Assembly (NCBI RefSeq): GCF_006442975.2
Contig: NZ_CP083954.1
Location: 3,665,501 to 3,729,500, forward strand
DNA: 64,000 nt
From: Mesorhizobium sp. B2-1-1
GTDB taxonomy: Bacteria; Pseudomonadota; Alphaproteobacteria; Rhizobiales; Rhizobiaceae
Direction of reading: 5' to 3'
In this document: piece after piece, positions 43,400-53,204 of the stretch
Layout of the letters: every line of letters starts with the position of its first letter
How positions within the stretch are numbered: the stretch's first letter is position 1
The notes under the pieces: model-generated
Seen by the model: the letters and a program-made list of their open reading frames with translations, nothing else
What the model was told of the DNA's origin: nothing
Database searches by the model: none
Position numbers and translations under genes: made by a program

Positions 43400-44617
43400 A
43401 TGCAAACTACGGCGCGCCCGCGTCTACGCCGTGCTTGCGCTTTCGCGCTATTCACCATGTCGGCAGCCTTGCTTGCCGCCTGCGCGTCGCAGCCTGAACC
43501 AAAAGGGATGGTCCACAAGAAGACCCGTTCCAAGGAATATTTCGCCGAAACCGAATATGGCGTGAAGGCCAGCCCTCGCGTCGCCTTCATGCGGCGTGGC
43601 GGCGGCCGCGACCAGCTCGGAAAACCCTACCAGGTTCGCGGCAAGTGGTACTATCCGAAGGAAGACAAGCACTATGCCAAGGTCGGCCTGGCGTCGTGGT
43701 ACGGCGACGCCTTTCATGGACGGCTGACCGCCAACGGCGAAGTCTACGACATGAGCCATCTGACGGCGGCGCACCCGACCATGCCTCTGCCGAGCTACGC
43801 CCGCGTCACCAATCTCAAGACCGGCAGTTCGGTCATCGTGCGCGTCAATGATCGCGGTCCCTACCACCAGGGCCGCATCATCGATGTCTCGGAACGCGCC
43901 GCCCAGATGCTCGACTATGCCAATGTCGGCACGGCCGAGGTGAAGGTGGAATATGTTGGCCGCGCGCCGCTCGACGGCAATGACGACCAGTATCTGATGG
44001 CCTCCTACCATCCAGGCAACAGGATACCGGATCCGTCGGACGGCCTGCCGACCGGCGTCATGGTGGCCATGAACGGACCGTCGCCCAGCCTGCCGGTGGG
44101 TGCTGCCGCCGTGCCGTTTCCGGGTCAGCTGACGAATTCCGATATGGTTCCGCAAGGGCAGGTGCCGGCACAATCGCCGGCGTTGGGTGACCTGGCGCTG
44201 CCCGACTTCGGTCCGATCGTGCCGGAGCGTCCGGATATCGGCCTGCCGCCGCAATCGCCGTTTTCGGTGGCCTCGCTCTCCTATGCCGACGAGCGCGTGC
44301 GGAGCGCCGATGTCTTTGCCGCACTTGACGACGACGGCATGTCGCCCGCCGACATCCTGCGCTCATGGAAGAGCGCCAATCCCCAGGCGCCGTCGCCGGC
44401 CTATGTCGCGGCCGGCACTTTCGATGACGCCACCGAGGCAAAACGCGTGGCCGCCGCGCTCGAGCCCTTCGGCAGGATAGAGATCCAGCGTTCCGAATTC
44501 GACGGCAAGGACTGGTATGCGGTAAACCTCTATCCGGACGGCCATGGCGGCGTCGACGATCTGCTGCAGGCGGCCTGGTCGCATGGTGCGCCGGACGCCC
44601 TGGCCGTGCGCAACTGA
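43400..44617 (+). CDS. rlpA: RlpA-family septal lytic transglycosylase lipoprotein with SPOR domain
   Basis: 405 residues. Signal peptide II with lipobox LLAAC (Cys28). The double-psi beta-barrel domain (about 95-190) has ASWYGDAFHGRLTANGEVYD, HPTMPLPSYARVTNLKTG, and the catalytic-type NDRGPYHQGRIIDVSERAAQML. A long Pro-rich linker precedes the SPOR domain (about 335-400) that binds stripped septal glycan. RlpA cuts naked glycan strands during cell division at the outer membrane. The dac homologue follows after 83 bases in the same direction, a frequent pairing. Confidence 0.94.
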   Translation: MQTTARPRLRRACAFALFTMSAALLAACASQPEPKGMVHKKTRSKEYFAETEYGVKASPRVAFMRRGGGRDQLGKPYQVRGKWYYPKEDKHYAKVGLASWYGDAFHGRLTANGEVYDMSHLTAAHPTMPLPSYARVTNLKTGSSVIVRVNDRGPYHQGRIIDVSERAAQMLDYANVGTAEVKVEYVGRAPLDGNDDQYLMASYHPGNRIPDPSDGLPTGVMVAMNGPSPSLPVGAAAVPFPGQLTNSDMVPQGQVPAQSPALGDLALPDFGPIVPERPDIGLPPQSPFSVASLSYADERVRSADVFAALDDDGMSPADILRSWKSANPQAPSPAYVAAGTFDDATEAKRVAAALEPFGRIEIQRSEFDGKDWYAVNLYPDGHGGVDDLLQAAWSHGAPDALAVRN

Positions 44618-44700
44618 TCTATTTTTCCCGCACGGTTGATCCTGCGGAAAAAACCCTGATAGCTTGGCTGCGCCAGAACCGGCAAACGGGTCGAGATTTC

Positions 44701-45867
44701 ATGCAGTTGCGCGTCTTTCCGCCTTTGGCCGGATTTCTGGGATTGGCCCTGCTGCTGTTTTGCATCGCGCCCGCCAGCGCGCAGCTTTTCGAGACCAAGG
44801 CAGCCCAGGCCTTCATGATCGACGCCGAGACCGGAACGGTGTTGTTTTCCAAGGACGCCGACAAGCCGATACAGCCGGCCTCGATGGCCAAGCTGATGAC
44901 GATGGAAGTGGTGTTCAACGCCATCAAGTCCGGGCGCCTGACCCTCGACGACACGTTCGTGGTGAGTGAAAACGCCTGGCGCAAGGGCGGCGCCCCTTCG
45001 GGAACGTCGACGATGTTTGCCAAGCTCAAATCGGCGGTCCGGGTCGAGGACCTGATCCAGGGCGTGACGGTGCAGGCGGCCAATGACGGCTGTATCGTGC
45101 TGGCCGAAGGCTTGGCCGGGTCCGAGGACAATTTCGCCGCGCAGATGACCGAACGCGCCCGCCAGATCGGCCTGGCCAAATCGACTTTCGTCAATTCGAC
45201 CGGGCTGCCGGCGGACGGCCAGCAGACGAGCGTGCGCGAACTGGCAATGCTGGCTTTGCATCTGTGGCGCGACTATCCGGACCTCTATCGCTACTACGGC
45301 CTGAAGGATTTTACCTGGAACAAGATTTCGCAGAGGAATCGCAACCCGCTGCTGGCGATGGACATCGGCGCCGACGGCCTGGCGGTCGGCAGCAGTGAGG
45401 TGTCCGGTTTCGGCATAGTCGGCTCGGTCAGCCACAATGGCGCGCGGGTGATCGCGGCGATGAGCGGGCTCGCCAGCGACAAGGAACGCGCCGAGGAAGC
45501 GCGCAAGCTGCTCGAATGGGGTGCCCGTTCCTTCGAGAAGACGCAAATCTTCGCCAAGGACGAGGTGGTGGGCCAAGCTCAGGTTTTCGGCGGCATTAAG
45601 GCCGGCGTGACGCTGAAGGCGAAAGGGCCGATCGCCATCTTCCTGCCGGTAGCCAACCGCGACAAACTGACGGCGAGCATCGTCTATGACGGACCGGTTG
45701 CCGCACCTGTGGAGGAGGGGCAGCCGGTAGGCGTGCTGCGGGTCTGGATCGGCGACACACTGAGCCAGGAGACGCCGCTTTTCGCCGCCGAATCGATCGG
45801 CATCGGCACGCTGCCGCAACGCGCTCTCGACGCTGTCAAGGAACTGGCCGTCGGCTGGCTCCGCTAA
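44701..45867 (+). CDS. D-alanyl-D-alanine carboxypeptidase homologue (DacF-like) with altered active-site motifs
   Basis: 388 residues: signal peptide to about residue 28, peptidase S11 domain, then the C-terminal PBP5-type beta domain (GVTLKAKGPIAIFLPVANR). The nucleophile motif SMAK is intact at 61-64. The second motif, normally SxN, reads AAN at 126-128, and the third, normally KTG, reads AVG at 228-230 (DIGADGLAVGSS). The overall sequence is well preserved elsewhere, so the protein is probably made, but its carboxypeptidase activity is in doubt. The stop codon lies inside a palindromic repeat. Confidence 0.9.
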   Translation: MQLRVFPPLAGFLGLALLLFCIAPASAQLFETKAAQAFMIDAETGTVLFSKDADKPIQPASMAKLMTMEVVFNAIKSGRLTLDDTFVVSENAWRKGGAPSGTSTMFAKLKSAVRVEDLIQGVTVQAANDGCIVLAEGLAGSEDNFAAQMTERARQIGLAKSTFVNSTGLPADGQQTSVRELAMLALHLWRDYPDLYRYYGLKDFTWNKISQRNRNPLLAMDIGADGLAVGSSEVSGFGIVGSVSHNGARVIAAMSGLASDKERAEEARKLLEWGARSFEKTQIFAKDEVVGQAQVFGGIKAGVTLKAKGPIAIFLPVANRDKLTASIVYDGPVAAPVEEGQPVGVLRVWIGDTLSQETPLFAAESIGIGTLPQRALDAVKELAVGWLR

Positions 45868-45963
45868 AGCGCGTCGCGCTGAACCGGATTCACGCAATGC
45901 GCTTTAGCGTCTTTGTTTATGCATGTCGTTCTCTCCAGCCGAGATCGCTTTTGAGCGACATGC
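45864..45963. repeat. Rhizobial palindromic intergenic repeat
   Basis: Two hairpins in about 100 bases: CTAAAGCGC (45864-45872) with GCGCTTTAG (45899-45907), and GCATGTCG (45921-45928) with CGACATGC (45956-45963). The sequence between (GGATTCACGCA, then TTTGTTTATGCATGTCG) is that of a small repeat scattered through rhizobial genomes. It supplies the stop codon of the dac-like gene. Confidence 0.7.
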
Positions 45964-46050
45964 GATAACGCCGGCGGCATGGACGTTTTCCCGAACGCGG
46001 ACTATCTAGAGCACTAGAATCCATTCAAATAAGGGATAAAGGCCTTTCGA

Positions 46051-46725
46051 TTGGCACGCGGATTTTTCATCACCTTCGAAGGCGGCGAAGGAGCAGGCAA
46101 GTCGACGCAGATCGAGCGGCTGGCGGGAAAGATGCGCGCCAAGAAGTACGACGTCCTCGTCACCCGGGAACCGGGCGGCTCGCCGGGCGCGGAAGCGGTC
46201 CGGCATGTGCTGCTCTCGGGCGCCGCCGAGCCGTTTGGGCCGAAGATGGAAGCGCTGCTTTTCGCCGCGGCGCGCTCCGACCATGTCGAGCAGGTCATCC
46301 GCCCGGCGGTCGAGCGCGGCTCCGTTGTTCTGTGCGACCGCTTCCTGGATTCCTCGCGCGTCTACCAGGGCGTCACCGGCGGCCTCGACCCGGTGTTCAT
46401 GGAGACGCTGGAGCAGGTGGCCATCAATGGCATGATGCCCGACATGACGCTGATCTTCGACATCGATCCCACCGAAGGCCTGAGACGCGCAACAGTACGT
46501 CGCGGCGCCGGCGCCGGCCCCGACCGCTTCGAAAAGGAAACACTTGCCATTCACGAGGCGCGCCGCGAGGCATTCCTGGCGATCGCGGCGGCCGAGCCGG
46601 AGCGTTGCGTCGTGATCGACGCATCCGCCGCTCCCGATGCGGTAGAAAATGCCGTCACCGCCACCGTGTTCGCGGCACTGGAGGCGAGGGCGCCCATGCG
46701 CAACAGACAGACCGCACCCGCATGA
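46051..46725 (+). CDS. tmk: Thymidylate kinase
   Basis: 224 residues starting with TTG at 46051. P-loop [12 protein letters not shown] (9-20), DR-type motif [15 protein letters not shown], and a lid region with arginines ([16 protein letters not shown]). It phosphorylates dTMP to dTDP. The TTG start is supported by GATAAAGG upstream and by the alignment of the very N-terminus with the P-loop. The stop overlaps holB by 4 bases. Confidence 0.95.
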   Translation: MARGFFITFEGGEGAGKSTQIERLAGKMRAKKYDVLVTREPGGSPGAEAVRHVLLSGAAEPFGPKMEALLFAAARSDHVEQVIRPAVERGSVVLCDRFLDSSRVYQGVTGGLDPVFMETLEQVAINGMMPDMTLIFDIDPTEGLRRATVRRGAGAGPDRFEKETLAIHEARREAFLAIAAAEPERCVVIDASAAPDAVENAVTATVFAALEARAPMRNRQTAPA

Positions 46726-47774
46726 TCTTCGAACGCATCGCGCCGGAACAGCATGACACGCTGGACGGCGTCCCCGAACCGTCCGAAACGCCACGCCTGG
46801 TCGGGCATGGGCAGGCCGCGGCCATGCTCGCCGCCGCCTATCGCGCTGGAAAGCTGCCGCACGCCCTGATCTTCGCCGGACCGCTCGGCATCGGCAAGGC
46901 GACACTCGCCTTCCATCTGGCGCATCATCTCCTGAAGCATCCGGCCTTCGAGCAGGCGCCGGAGACGCTCGCCGTTCCCGATCCGGCGTCCTCGCTGTTT
47001 CGCCAGATCGCCACCGGCGCGCATCCCGGCGTGCTGCATCTGACCCGTCCGCTGAACGACAAGACCAAGAACTTCAAGACGGTCGTCACCGTCGACGAGA
47101 TCCGCAAGGTCAATCGCTTCCTGTCGATGACGTCGCATGACGGCAGCTACCGGGTGGTGATCGTGGACCCGGCCGACGACATGAACACCAATGCAGCCAA
47201 TGCCTTGCTGAAGAATCTTGAGGAGCCGCCGGCGCGAACGCTGTTCATCCTCATCGTCCATGCGCCGGGCAGCCTGCTGCCGACGATCCGCTCGCGCTGC
47301 CAATTGGTGCGGCTGTCGCCGCTCGATATCGACGAACTGATGGCGGTGCTGGAAACCGCCGAGCCGCCGCCGGGCGATCCGGCCGCGCGGGCAGCGCTGG
47401 CCACGCGGGCAGGCGGCAGCGCCCGCAATGCGATCCTTCTGACGCAGTATGGCGGACTGGAGATCGCCGAGACGCTGGATGCCCTGGTGAGCGCCGGCAA
47501 GAGCGACATCGCCGGCGCCTATCGTCTTGCCGAGGTCGTGGCCGGGCGCGACCAGGCGATCCAGTTCGATATCTTCAACCGCCGCGCGCTCGATCTGTTG
47601 TCCGATGCGGCGAGCCGGGCGGCGCTGGCCGGCGATCTCGCACGAGCCAAAACGCTGTCGGACACTTGGCATGAGGCGCTGGACGCTATATCTGAGACTG
47701 ATACCTACAATCTCGACAAGAAGCAGCACGCCTTGACCATGATCGACCGCCTGAAGTCTGCAATGCGAATGTGA
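46722..47774 (+). CDS. holB: DNA polymerase III delta-prime subunit
   Basis: 350 residues from the ATG at 46722 (ATGA overlap with tmk). AAA+-like fold: [20 protein letters not shown] (modified P-loop, as expected for delta-prime), [53 protein letters not shown] with the SRC motif. It is part of the clamp loader. The tmk-holB-metG-tatD order is conserved in alphaproteobacteria. Confidence 0.95.
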   Translation: MIFERIAPEQHDTLDGVPEPSETPRLVGHGQAAAMLAAAYRAGKLPHALIFAGPLGIGKATLAFHLAHHLLKHPAFEQAPETLAVPDPASSLFRQIATGAHPGVLHLTRPLNDKTKNFKTVVTVDEIRKVNRFLSMTSHDGSYRVVIVDPADDMNTNAANALLKNLEEPPARTLFILIVHAPGSLLPTIRSRCQLVRLSPLDIDELMAVLETAEPPPGDPAARAALATRAGGSARNAILLTQYGGLEIAETLDALVSAGKSDIAGAYRLAEVVAGRDQAIQFDIFNRRALDLLSDAASRAALAGDLARAKTLSDTWHEALDAISETDTYNLDKKQHALTMIDRLKSAMRM

Positions 47775-47857
47775 TGGTTCCCTCGGGATGGCAATCGCCA
47801 CCCCGATGCGATATCCACCGCCACGCCTTCCATTCAGACATTCATGACGGTTCATTC

Positions 47858-49411
47858 ATGTCACGCGATACATTCTACATCACGACCGCGATCTCTTACC
47901 CCAATGGCAAGCCGCATATCGGCCATGCCTACGAATTGATCGCCACCGATGCGCTGGCCCGCTTTCAGCGGCTCGACGGCAAGCAGGTCTTCTTTCTCAC
48001 CGGCACCGACGAACACGGCATCAAGATGCTGCAGACGGCGAAGAAGGAAGACATTTCTGCGCGCGAACTGGCCGACCGCAATTCGGCTGAGTTCAAGCGC
48101 ATGGCGACCGCGCTCAACGCCTCCAACGACGATTTCATCCGCACCACCGAAGAGCGGCACTACGCGGCCTCTCAGGCGATCTGGAAGGCGATGGCTGCCA
48201 ATGGAGACATCTACAAGGGCGGCTATGCCGGCTGGTACTCGGTGCGTGACGAAGCTTATTACGGCGAGGAGGAAACCGAGGTTCGTCCCGACAATATCCG
48301 CTATGGCCCGCAAGGAACGCCGGTCGAATGGGTCGAGGAGGAAAGCTATTTCTTCCGGCTTTCGGCCTATCAGGACAAACTGCTGGCGCTCTACGAGGGC
48401 CAGCCGGATTTCATCGGCCCGGCCGAGCGGCGCAACGAAGTGATGAGCTTCGTCAGATCGGGACTGAAAGACCTGTCGATCTCGCGCACGACGTTCGACT
48501 GGGGCGTGCCGGTGCCCGGCGACGAAAAGCACGTGATGTATGTCTGGGTCGACGCGCTGACAAACTACATTACCGGCGTCGGCTATCCCGATGAAAACGC
48601 AGACAATTGGAAATTCTGGCCGGCCGATGCGCACATCATCGGCAAGGACATCGTGCGTTTCCACGCCGTCTACTGGCCGGCCTTCCTGATGTCGGCAGGC
48701 ATTCCGCTGCCGAAGCGCGTCTTTGGCCACGGCTTCCTGTTCAACCGCGGCGAGAAGATGTCGAAATCGGTCGGCAACGTCATCGACCCCTTCACCATGA
48801 TAGAGCATTACGGGCTCGACCAGGTGCGCTATTTCTTCCTGCGCGAGGTGCCGTTCGGCCAGGACGGCAGCTACAGCCACGAAGCGATCGTCAACCGCAC
48901 CAATGCCGACCTTGCCAACGGCGTCGGCAATCTGGCGCAGCGCTCGCTGTCGATGATCGCCAAGAACTGCGGCGGCGTGGTGCCGACGCGCGGCGAGCTG
49001 ACGGATGCCGACAAGGCAATCCTCGATCAGGCGGCGGCCGCTCTTGCCGCCGCGCGCAAGGCAATGGCCGAGCAGGGCATCCATCTGGCGCTGGCGTCGA
49101 TCTTCGGCGTGGTGGCCGAAGCCGACCGGTATTTCGCCGGACAGGAACCCTGGGCACTGAAGAAGACTAACCCCGAGCGCATGCAAACGGTGCTGTGGAC
49201 AACGGCCGAGGTGGTCCGGCGCGTGGCGATTCTGTGCCAACCCTTTATTCCAGGATCGGCCGCGAAGCTGCTTGACCTGCTGGCCGTGCCGGCAGACGAG
49301 CGCAATTTCGTGCATCTCCACGCCGATCATGCGCTTGTGCCGGGCAGAGCGTTGCCTGTACCAGAAGGCGTGTTTCCGCGTTATGTCGATCAGCCGGAAG
49401 CGAACGGCTGA
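47858..49411 (+). CDS. metG: Methionine-tRNA ligase
   Basis: 517 residues. HIGH motif at 20-23 ([10 protein letters not shown]) and KMSKS at 300-304. It is of the shorter class without the zinc-knuckle cysteines and without a C-terminal tRNA-binding domain, as usual in alphaproteobacteria. The ATG at 47858 aligns with the family start ([17 protein letters not shown]) though no strong ribosome-binding site is seen. The stop overlaps the TatD start (TGATG). Confidence 0.96.
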   Translation: MSRDTFYITTAISYPNGKPHIGHAYELIATDALARFQRLDGKQVFFLTGTDEHGIKMLQTAKKEDISARELADRNSAEFKRMATALNASNDDFIRTTEERHYAASQAIWKAMAANGDIYKGGYAGWYSVRDEAYYGEEETEVRPDNIRYGPQGTPVEWVEEESYFFRLSAYQDKLLALYEGQPDFIGPAERRNEVMSFVRSGLKDLSISRTTFDWGVPVPGDEKHVMYVWVDALTNYITGVGYPDENADNWKFWPADAHIIGKDIVRFHAVYWPAFLMSAGIPLPKRVFGHGFLFNRGEKMSKSVGNVIDPFTMIEHYGLDQVRYFFLREVPFGQDGSYSHEAIVNRTNADLANGVGNLAQRSLSMIAKNCGGVVPTRGELTDADKAILDQAAAALAAARKAMAEQGIHLALASIFGVVAEADRYFAGQEPWALKKTNPERMQTVLWTTAEVVRRVAILCQPFIPGSAAKLLDLLAVPADERNFVHLHADHALVPGRALPVPEGVFPRYVDQPEANG

Positions 49412-50205
49412 TGCTCGTCGACAGCCACTGCCATCTGGATTTTCCGGACTTCGCCGAGGAACGGGCGGCCGTCGTCGCCCGTGCCCTGGCCGCCGGGATC
49501 GGCCGCATGGTAACCATTTCGACGCGCGTGAAGCGATTTCAGCAAATACTTGAAATCGCAGATGCTTTCGACGAAGTGTACTGCTCCGTCGGAACCCATC
49601 CGCACAATGCCGCCGAAGAGCTTGACGTGACGACGGCGGATCTCGTGCGCCGGTCCGCCCATCCCAAGGTGGTGGCGATCGGCGAAGCCGGGCTCGACTA
49701 TTTCTATGACAAAGCGCCCCGCGATGCGCAGGCGCAGGGTTTGCGCAACCACATCGCCGCTGCTCGCGAGACGGGCCTGCCGCTGGTCATCCATTCGCGC
49801 GACGCCGACGACGACATGGCTCATATCCTTGAGGAAGAAACGGGGAAGGGCGCCTTCCCGTTCGTCCTGCACTGTTTTTCGTCGGGACGCAGGCTGGCCG
49901 AGGTCGGCGTCTCGCTGGGCGGCTATGTTTCGTTTTCCGGCATCCTGACCTTCAAGAATTCGGCCGAAATACGCGCCATAGCCGCCGACCTGCCGCACGA
50001 CCGGCTGCTGGTGGAGACCGATGCGCCATATCTCGCGCCGATCCCATTTCGCGGCAAGCGCAACGAACCCGCTTATGTCGCGCACACGGCCAGGGTTCTG
50101 GCCGAGACGATCGGCATCAGCGAAGGTGAAATCGCAGCTTTGACGACCGATAATTTCTTCCGGCTGTTCGGCAAGATGCCGCGCCCCGCCGAGCAAAGCG
50201 CCTGA
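49411..50205 (+). CDS. TatD-family metal-dependent hydrolase
   Basis: 264 residues. Metal ligands as in TatD/YcfH: H-x-H near the start (DSHCHLDF), Glu in GEAGLDY, His in VIHSRDADDD and HCFSSG, and Asp in ETDAPYLAP. Likely a Mg2+-dependent DNase or related phosphatase. It is translationally coupled to metG and followed after 3 bases by the next gene. Confidence 0.94.
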   Translation: MLVDSHCHLDFPDFAEERAAVVARALAAGIGRMVTISTRVKRFQQILEIADAFDEVYCSVGTHPHNAAEELDVTTADLVRRSAHPKVVAIGEAGLDYFYDKAPRDAQAQGLRNHIAAARETGLPLVIHSRDADDDMAHILEEETGKGAFPFVLHCFSSGRRLAEVGVSLGGYVSFSGILTFKNSAEIRAIAADLPHDRLLVETDAPYLAPIPFRGKRNEPAYVAHTARVLAETIGISEGEIAALTTDNFFRLFGKMPRPAEQSA

Positions 50206-50208
50206 ACG

Positions 50209-51030
50209 ATGACAGACCGGCTGCGCCTCACCATTCTCGGCTGCGGCTCGTCACCGGGCACGCCGCGCATCACCGGCGACTGGGGTAATTGCGATCCGCA
50301 CAATCCGAAAAATCGGCGCATGCGCACGGCAGCCCTTGTCGAGCGGATTGCCGAGAGCGGCGCCCGCACCACCGTCGTCATCGACACAGGACCGGATTTC
50401 CGCCAGCAGATGCTGATGGCCTCGGTCAAACGCATCGATGCCGTCGTCTACACCCATCCACATGCCGACCACATCCACGGCATCGACGACTTGCGCGGCT
50501 TCGTGCTCGACCAGCGGCAGCGGATCGATATCCATGCCGACCAGCCAACGATGCTGCGGCTGCGCCAGGCCTTCGGCTACTGTTTCGAGACGCCGCCAGG
50601 CAGTTCCTATCCACCGATTGTCGACGCCCATATCATCGATCACACAAAGCCGGTCGTGATCGAAGGCGAGGGCGGTGCCCTCACCCTCGAGCCGCTGCCG
50701 CAGGTCCATGGCGACATCATATCGCTCGGCTTCCGCATCGGCGGACTAGCCTATTGCCCCGACATCAGCGATTTTCCGGCTGCCACCGCCGAACGGCTGC
50801 GTAATCTCGATGTCCTGATCATCGACGCGCTGCAGTACAGGACGCACCCGAGCCATCTGTCGCTTGGCGAGGCGCTTGAGTGGATCGAGCGGCTGGCCCC
50901 GAAACAGGCTGTGCTGACCCATATGCATGGGCCGCTGGACTACGCTACCGTGATGGCTGAGACTCCGGCAAATGTCGAGCCGGCATTTGATGGCATGGCG
51001 CTTGAAATTCGTTATAGATCAGACAGATAG
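50209..51030 (+). CDS. MBL-fold metal-dependent hydrolase (PhnP-like)
   Basis: 273 residues. Metallo-beta-lactamase fold with THPHADHIHGIDDLR (His83, His85, Asp87, His88) and a later HMHGPLDY; the N-terminal LGCGSSPGTPRITGDWGNCDP is that of the PhnP/RNase Z-like group that cuts cyclic phosphates. It ends the tmk-holB-metG-tatD unit. Its last 24 codons lie inside a 267-bp tandem duplication, so a second copy of the C-terminal sequence and stop lies downstream; the gene itself is intact. Confidence 0.92.
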   Translation: MTDRLRLTILGCGSSPGTPRITGDWGNCDPHNPKNRRMRTAALVERIAESGARTTVVIDTGPDFRQQMLMASVKRIDAVVYTHPHADHIHGIDDLRGFVLDQRQRIDIHADQPTMLRLRQAFGYCFETPPGSSYPPIVDAHIIDHTKPVVIEGEGGALTLEPLPQVHGDIISLGFRIGGLAYCPDISDFPAATAERLRNLDVLIIDALQYRTHPSHLSLGEALEWIERLAPKQAVLTHMHGPLDYATVMAETPANVEPAFDGMALEIRYRSDR

Positions 51031-51492
51031 AATATTCTCTTCATAGCTGATGGCACTGATCGCCTGGCAGCGAGCCGCCGATACAGGTCCGATGTCGAGA
51101 TCTTGCACCTGGGATCGCCACACGGCCGCCGCCAGTTCGCTGTCGCTTCAAGATTGCAAAATGCCAAAAGAGGATTGCATTGTCAGGCCGGTGGATGCTC
51201 GTCGATCTGCATTGCAGGCCTGACAGAGACTCCGGCAAATGTCGAGCCGGCATTTGATGGCATGGCGCTTGAAATTCGTTATAGATCAGACAGATAGAAT
51301 ATTCTCTTCATAGCTGATGGCACTGATCGCCTGGCAGCGAGCCGCCGATACAGGTCCGATGTCGAGATCTTGCACCTGGGATCGCCACACGGCCGCCGCC
51401 AGTTCGCTGTCGCTTCAAGATTGCAAAATGCCAAAAGAGGATTGCATTGTCAGGCCGGTGGATGCTCGTCGATCTGCATTGCAGGCCTGACA
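50959..51492. repeat. Perfect 267-bp tandem duplication
   Basis: Bases 50959-51225 and 51226-51492 appear identical over the whole length. The unit holds the last 24 codons of the MBL hydrolase gene plus 195 bases of non-coding DNA. The unit ends with an inverted repeat, TGTCAGGCC (51181-51189) and GGCCTGACA (51217-51225). No gene is seen in 51031-51577 apart from the copied 3' end; frames there with start codons are products of the duplication. Confidence 0.93.
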
Positions 51493-51577
51493 GGCAGTCT
51501 ATGTGATGGCTTCCTAAAATATACATTGAGAGCAAGAGGCGCTAACCTTTGCCCGTTAGTTGGAAAGGAGAGGCCCG

Positions 51578-52063
51578 ATGATTCGCGAACTCGTACTTAC
51601 AGTGACGCTTCTTGCTCCTATCGCTGCCACAGCGCAGGAATTGCCAACCGTCCCTTACTTGCCGCTTGAGCGGGCAACCAAGGCAGCACAAGCCGCGCTG
51701 GAGGCCTGCGCTGCCGAAGGCAGCAATGTCAGCGTCGCCATCGTGGCGCGGAGCGGCGCGACGCAAGTGCTGCTCAAGGCCGATAATTCCGGCGCACACA
51801 CCGCATCCAGCGCCGAAGGCAAGGCCTTCACCGCGGCAGCCTTGGGTCGCGACACTGCGGGGCTCGCCGAATTCATAGCCTCCAAGCCGGCAAATGACGG
51901 CATGCGTGACATGGATCCTCGCATGGTGATCCAGGCTGGCGGCTTGCCGGTCAAGTTCGGCGATGCCTTGGTGGCCGGCATTGGCGTCGGCGGTGCTCCT
52001 TCGGGCGATATCGACGCCAAATGCGCCGCCGCCGGGCTCAAGGCGATCGGCGCCGCCGAGTAA
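51578..52063 (+). CDS. Secreted heme-binding-like protein (GlcG/HbpS family)
   Basis: 161 residues from the ATG at 51578, after AAAGGAGAGG. Signal peptide MIRELVLTVTLLAPIAATAQ. The GlcG/HbpS domain is seen in LERATKAAQAALEACAAEGSNVSVAIVARSG, HTASSAEGKAFTAAALG and GIGVGGAPSGDIDAKCAAAGL. The family forms octamers and binds haem or degrades it in some cases; the role here is unknown. A hairpin 20 bases after the stop probably ends the transcript. Confidence 0.88.
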   Translation: MIRELVLTVTLLAPIAATAQELPTVPYLPLERATKAAQAALEACAAEGSNVSVAIVARSGATQVLLKADNSGAHTASSAEGKAFTAAALGRDTAGLAEFIASKPANDGMRDMDPRMVIQAGGLPVKFGDALVAGIGVGGAPSGDIDAKCAAAGLKAIGAAE

Positions 52064-52084
52064 ACTTGCCTAGGATGTGCCAAC

Positions 52085-52107
52085 GCAGCCCGCCAAAGGC
52101 GGGCTGC
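52085..52107 (+). terminator. GC-rich hairpin after the heme-binding-like gene
   Basis: GCAGCCCGCC-AAA-GGCGGGCTGC is a perfect 10-bp stem. The T-run is missing, so termination strength is uncertain. Confidence 0.6.
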
Positions 52108-52436
52108 TCCGTTGAACGGGGTTCAGTGAACCCTGTCTCCACACCGGAACCGGCGGACGTAAGATCGCATTCGACCGGCAACCGACGGCCGATCCTGAGA
52201 CCCGAGCTGGAAGCTTAGTTCCATAATCTATCTTATGCGACTTTCGGCAAGGTGGGAATGTCGCTCCTGCTTGTGCGCAGCCAATCTCCCCACCTCAACT
52301 CTCCTGACACGGTTTTTGGTGCCCGTTCTGCTAAACTGGTGAATTGGAATGAACGCTTTGCAGATCACAGGCCACATGGCAGCCGCTTCGTCGCCGCCCG
52401 CGAGGGCATCGAAGCTGCAGCAATGGCTGTCGTCGG
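52108..52436. other. Intergenic stretch, nothing recognised
   Basis: About 330 bases between the hairpin and the stop codon of the glycosyltransferase-like gene. No frame with convincing start, no repeat, no RNA gene seen. Confidence 0.5.
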
Positions 52437-53204
52437 CTACCTGCGTAGCCGCTCTCTGTGTTCGTCAAGAATGCGCTCAATGGTCCGGACTCGGTCCTGC
52501 CGACGGTTGAGACCTCTGCGTGCTTTGCCGCGAGCGTGCCGCTCATAGATTTCCCGGCTCGCCTGGAGCTGCTCGATATACACCTTATCGGGCTTCCCAT
52601 TCTCAAGGCGGTCGAACACCCAGCAGAACGGCGCCGGGAGCTGGCCTTCGCGATAGCGCGGGCTTGCCGAGGCCTGATCTTCGTCGAGGATTTCCTGCAG
52701 CACGACCTGATCCCAGACTTCCGGGTTTTCATCGCTGCGCTTCTTCCACAAGGCGAGGATCTCGCGAGCAGCCGGCGTATCGTTGATGAGGATGGTTCCA
52801 GCCATCAGCCGGCCACTTTCGCGATAGACCGCGATGTCGCAATCAAAACCGGCGAGCTCCGGCCAGGGATCATGATGGAAGACCGTGTCGACGTCCACAT
52901 ACAGCAGCGGTCCCTGAAGCCTCCTACGCATATTGACAAGGAATGTCGGCTTCAGGCTCGCGTTGCGCACCCAGGATCCAGCGTCGGCGAATGGCCGGGC
53001 TTGGACAGAAAGGCCAAGACGCCACGCTGACGCGGTCATGCGAGCGGCTTCTGTCTCATAGAAGGAGTTGATCGTAAAGAACGCCACGATTTCACCGGCC
53101 TTGTCCGGGTTGCCGGACGGCTGTGGGTTTATCGGGAAGGGAGCGAGCATTTCCCGGTGCCTGTGTTTGGTGGCCCGGAACAAATCAAGAATGTGGGTGA
53201 GCAA
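52437..53204 (-). CDS. Glycosyltransferase-like (nucleotide-diphospho-sugar transferase) protein
   Basis: 255 residues. EIVAFFTINSFYETEAARMTASAWRLG resembles the nucleotide-binding start of GT-A-type enzymes, and LLYVDVDTVFHHDPWPEL contains the DxD metal site (104-106). GTILINDTPAAREILALWKK and the region with QVVLQEILDED follow the pattern of this family. The C-terminus is strongly basic (RGKARRGLNRRQDRVRTIER). No signal peptide; cytoplasmic. Acceptor unknown. The gene is alone, flanked by empty stretches. Confidence 0.72.
   Translation of the reverse strand: MLTHILDLFRATKHRHREMLAPFPINPQPSGNPDKAGEIVAFFTINSFYETEAARMTASAWRLGLSVQARPFADAGSWVRNASLKPTFLVNMRRRLQGPLLYVDVDTVFHHDPWPELAGFDCDIAVYRESGRLMAGTILINDTPAAREILALWKKRSDENPEVWDQVVLQEILDEDQASASPRYREGQLPAPFCWVFDRLENGKPDKVYIEQLQASREIYERHARGKARRGLNRRQDRVRTIERILDEHRERLRR

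Noticed and set aside
51103..51297. 64-residue frame sharing its end with the MBL hydrolase
   Set aside because: Its C-terminal part is just the duplicated 3' end of that gene; no ribosome-binding site or family support.
50959..51492. Repeat considered as a CRISPR array or insertion sequence
   Set aside because: Two long adjacent identical units without spacers, without a transposase and without target-site duplications; a simple tandem duplication explains it.
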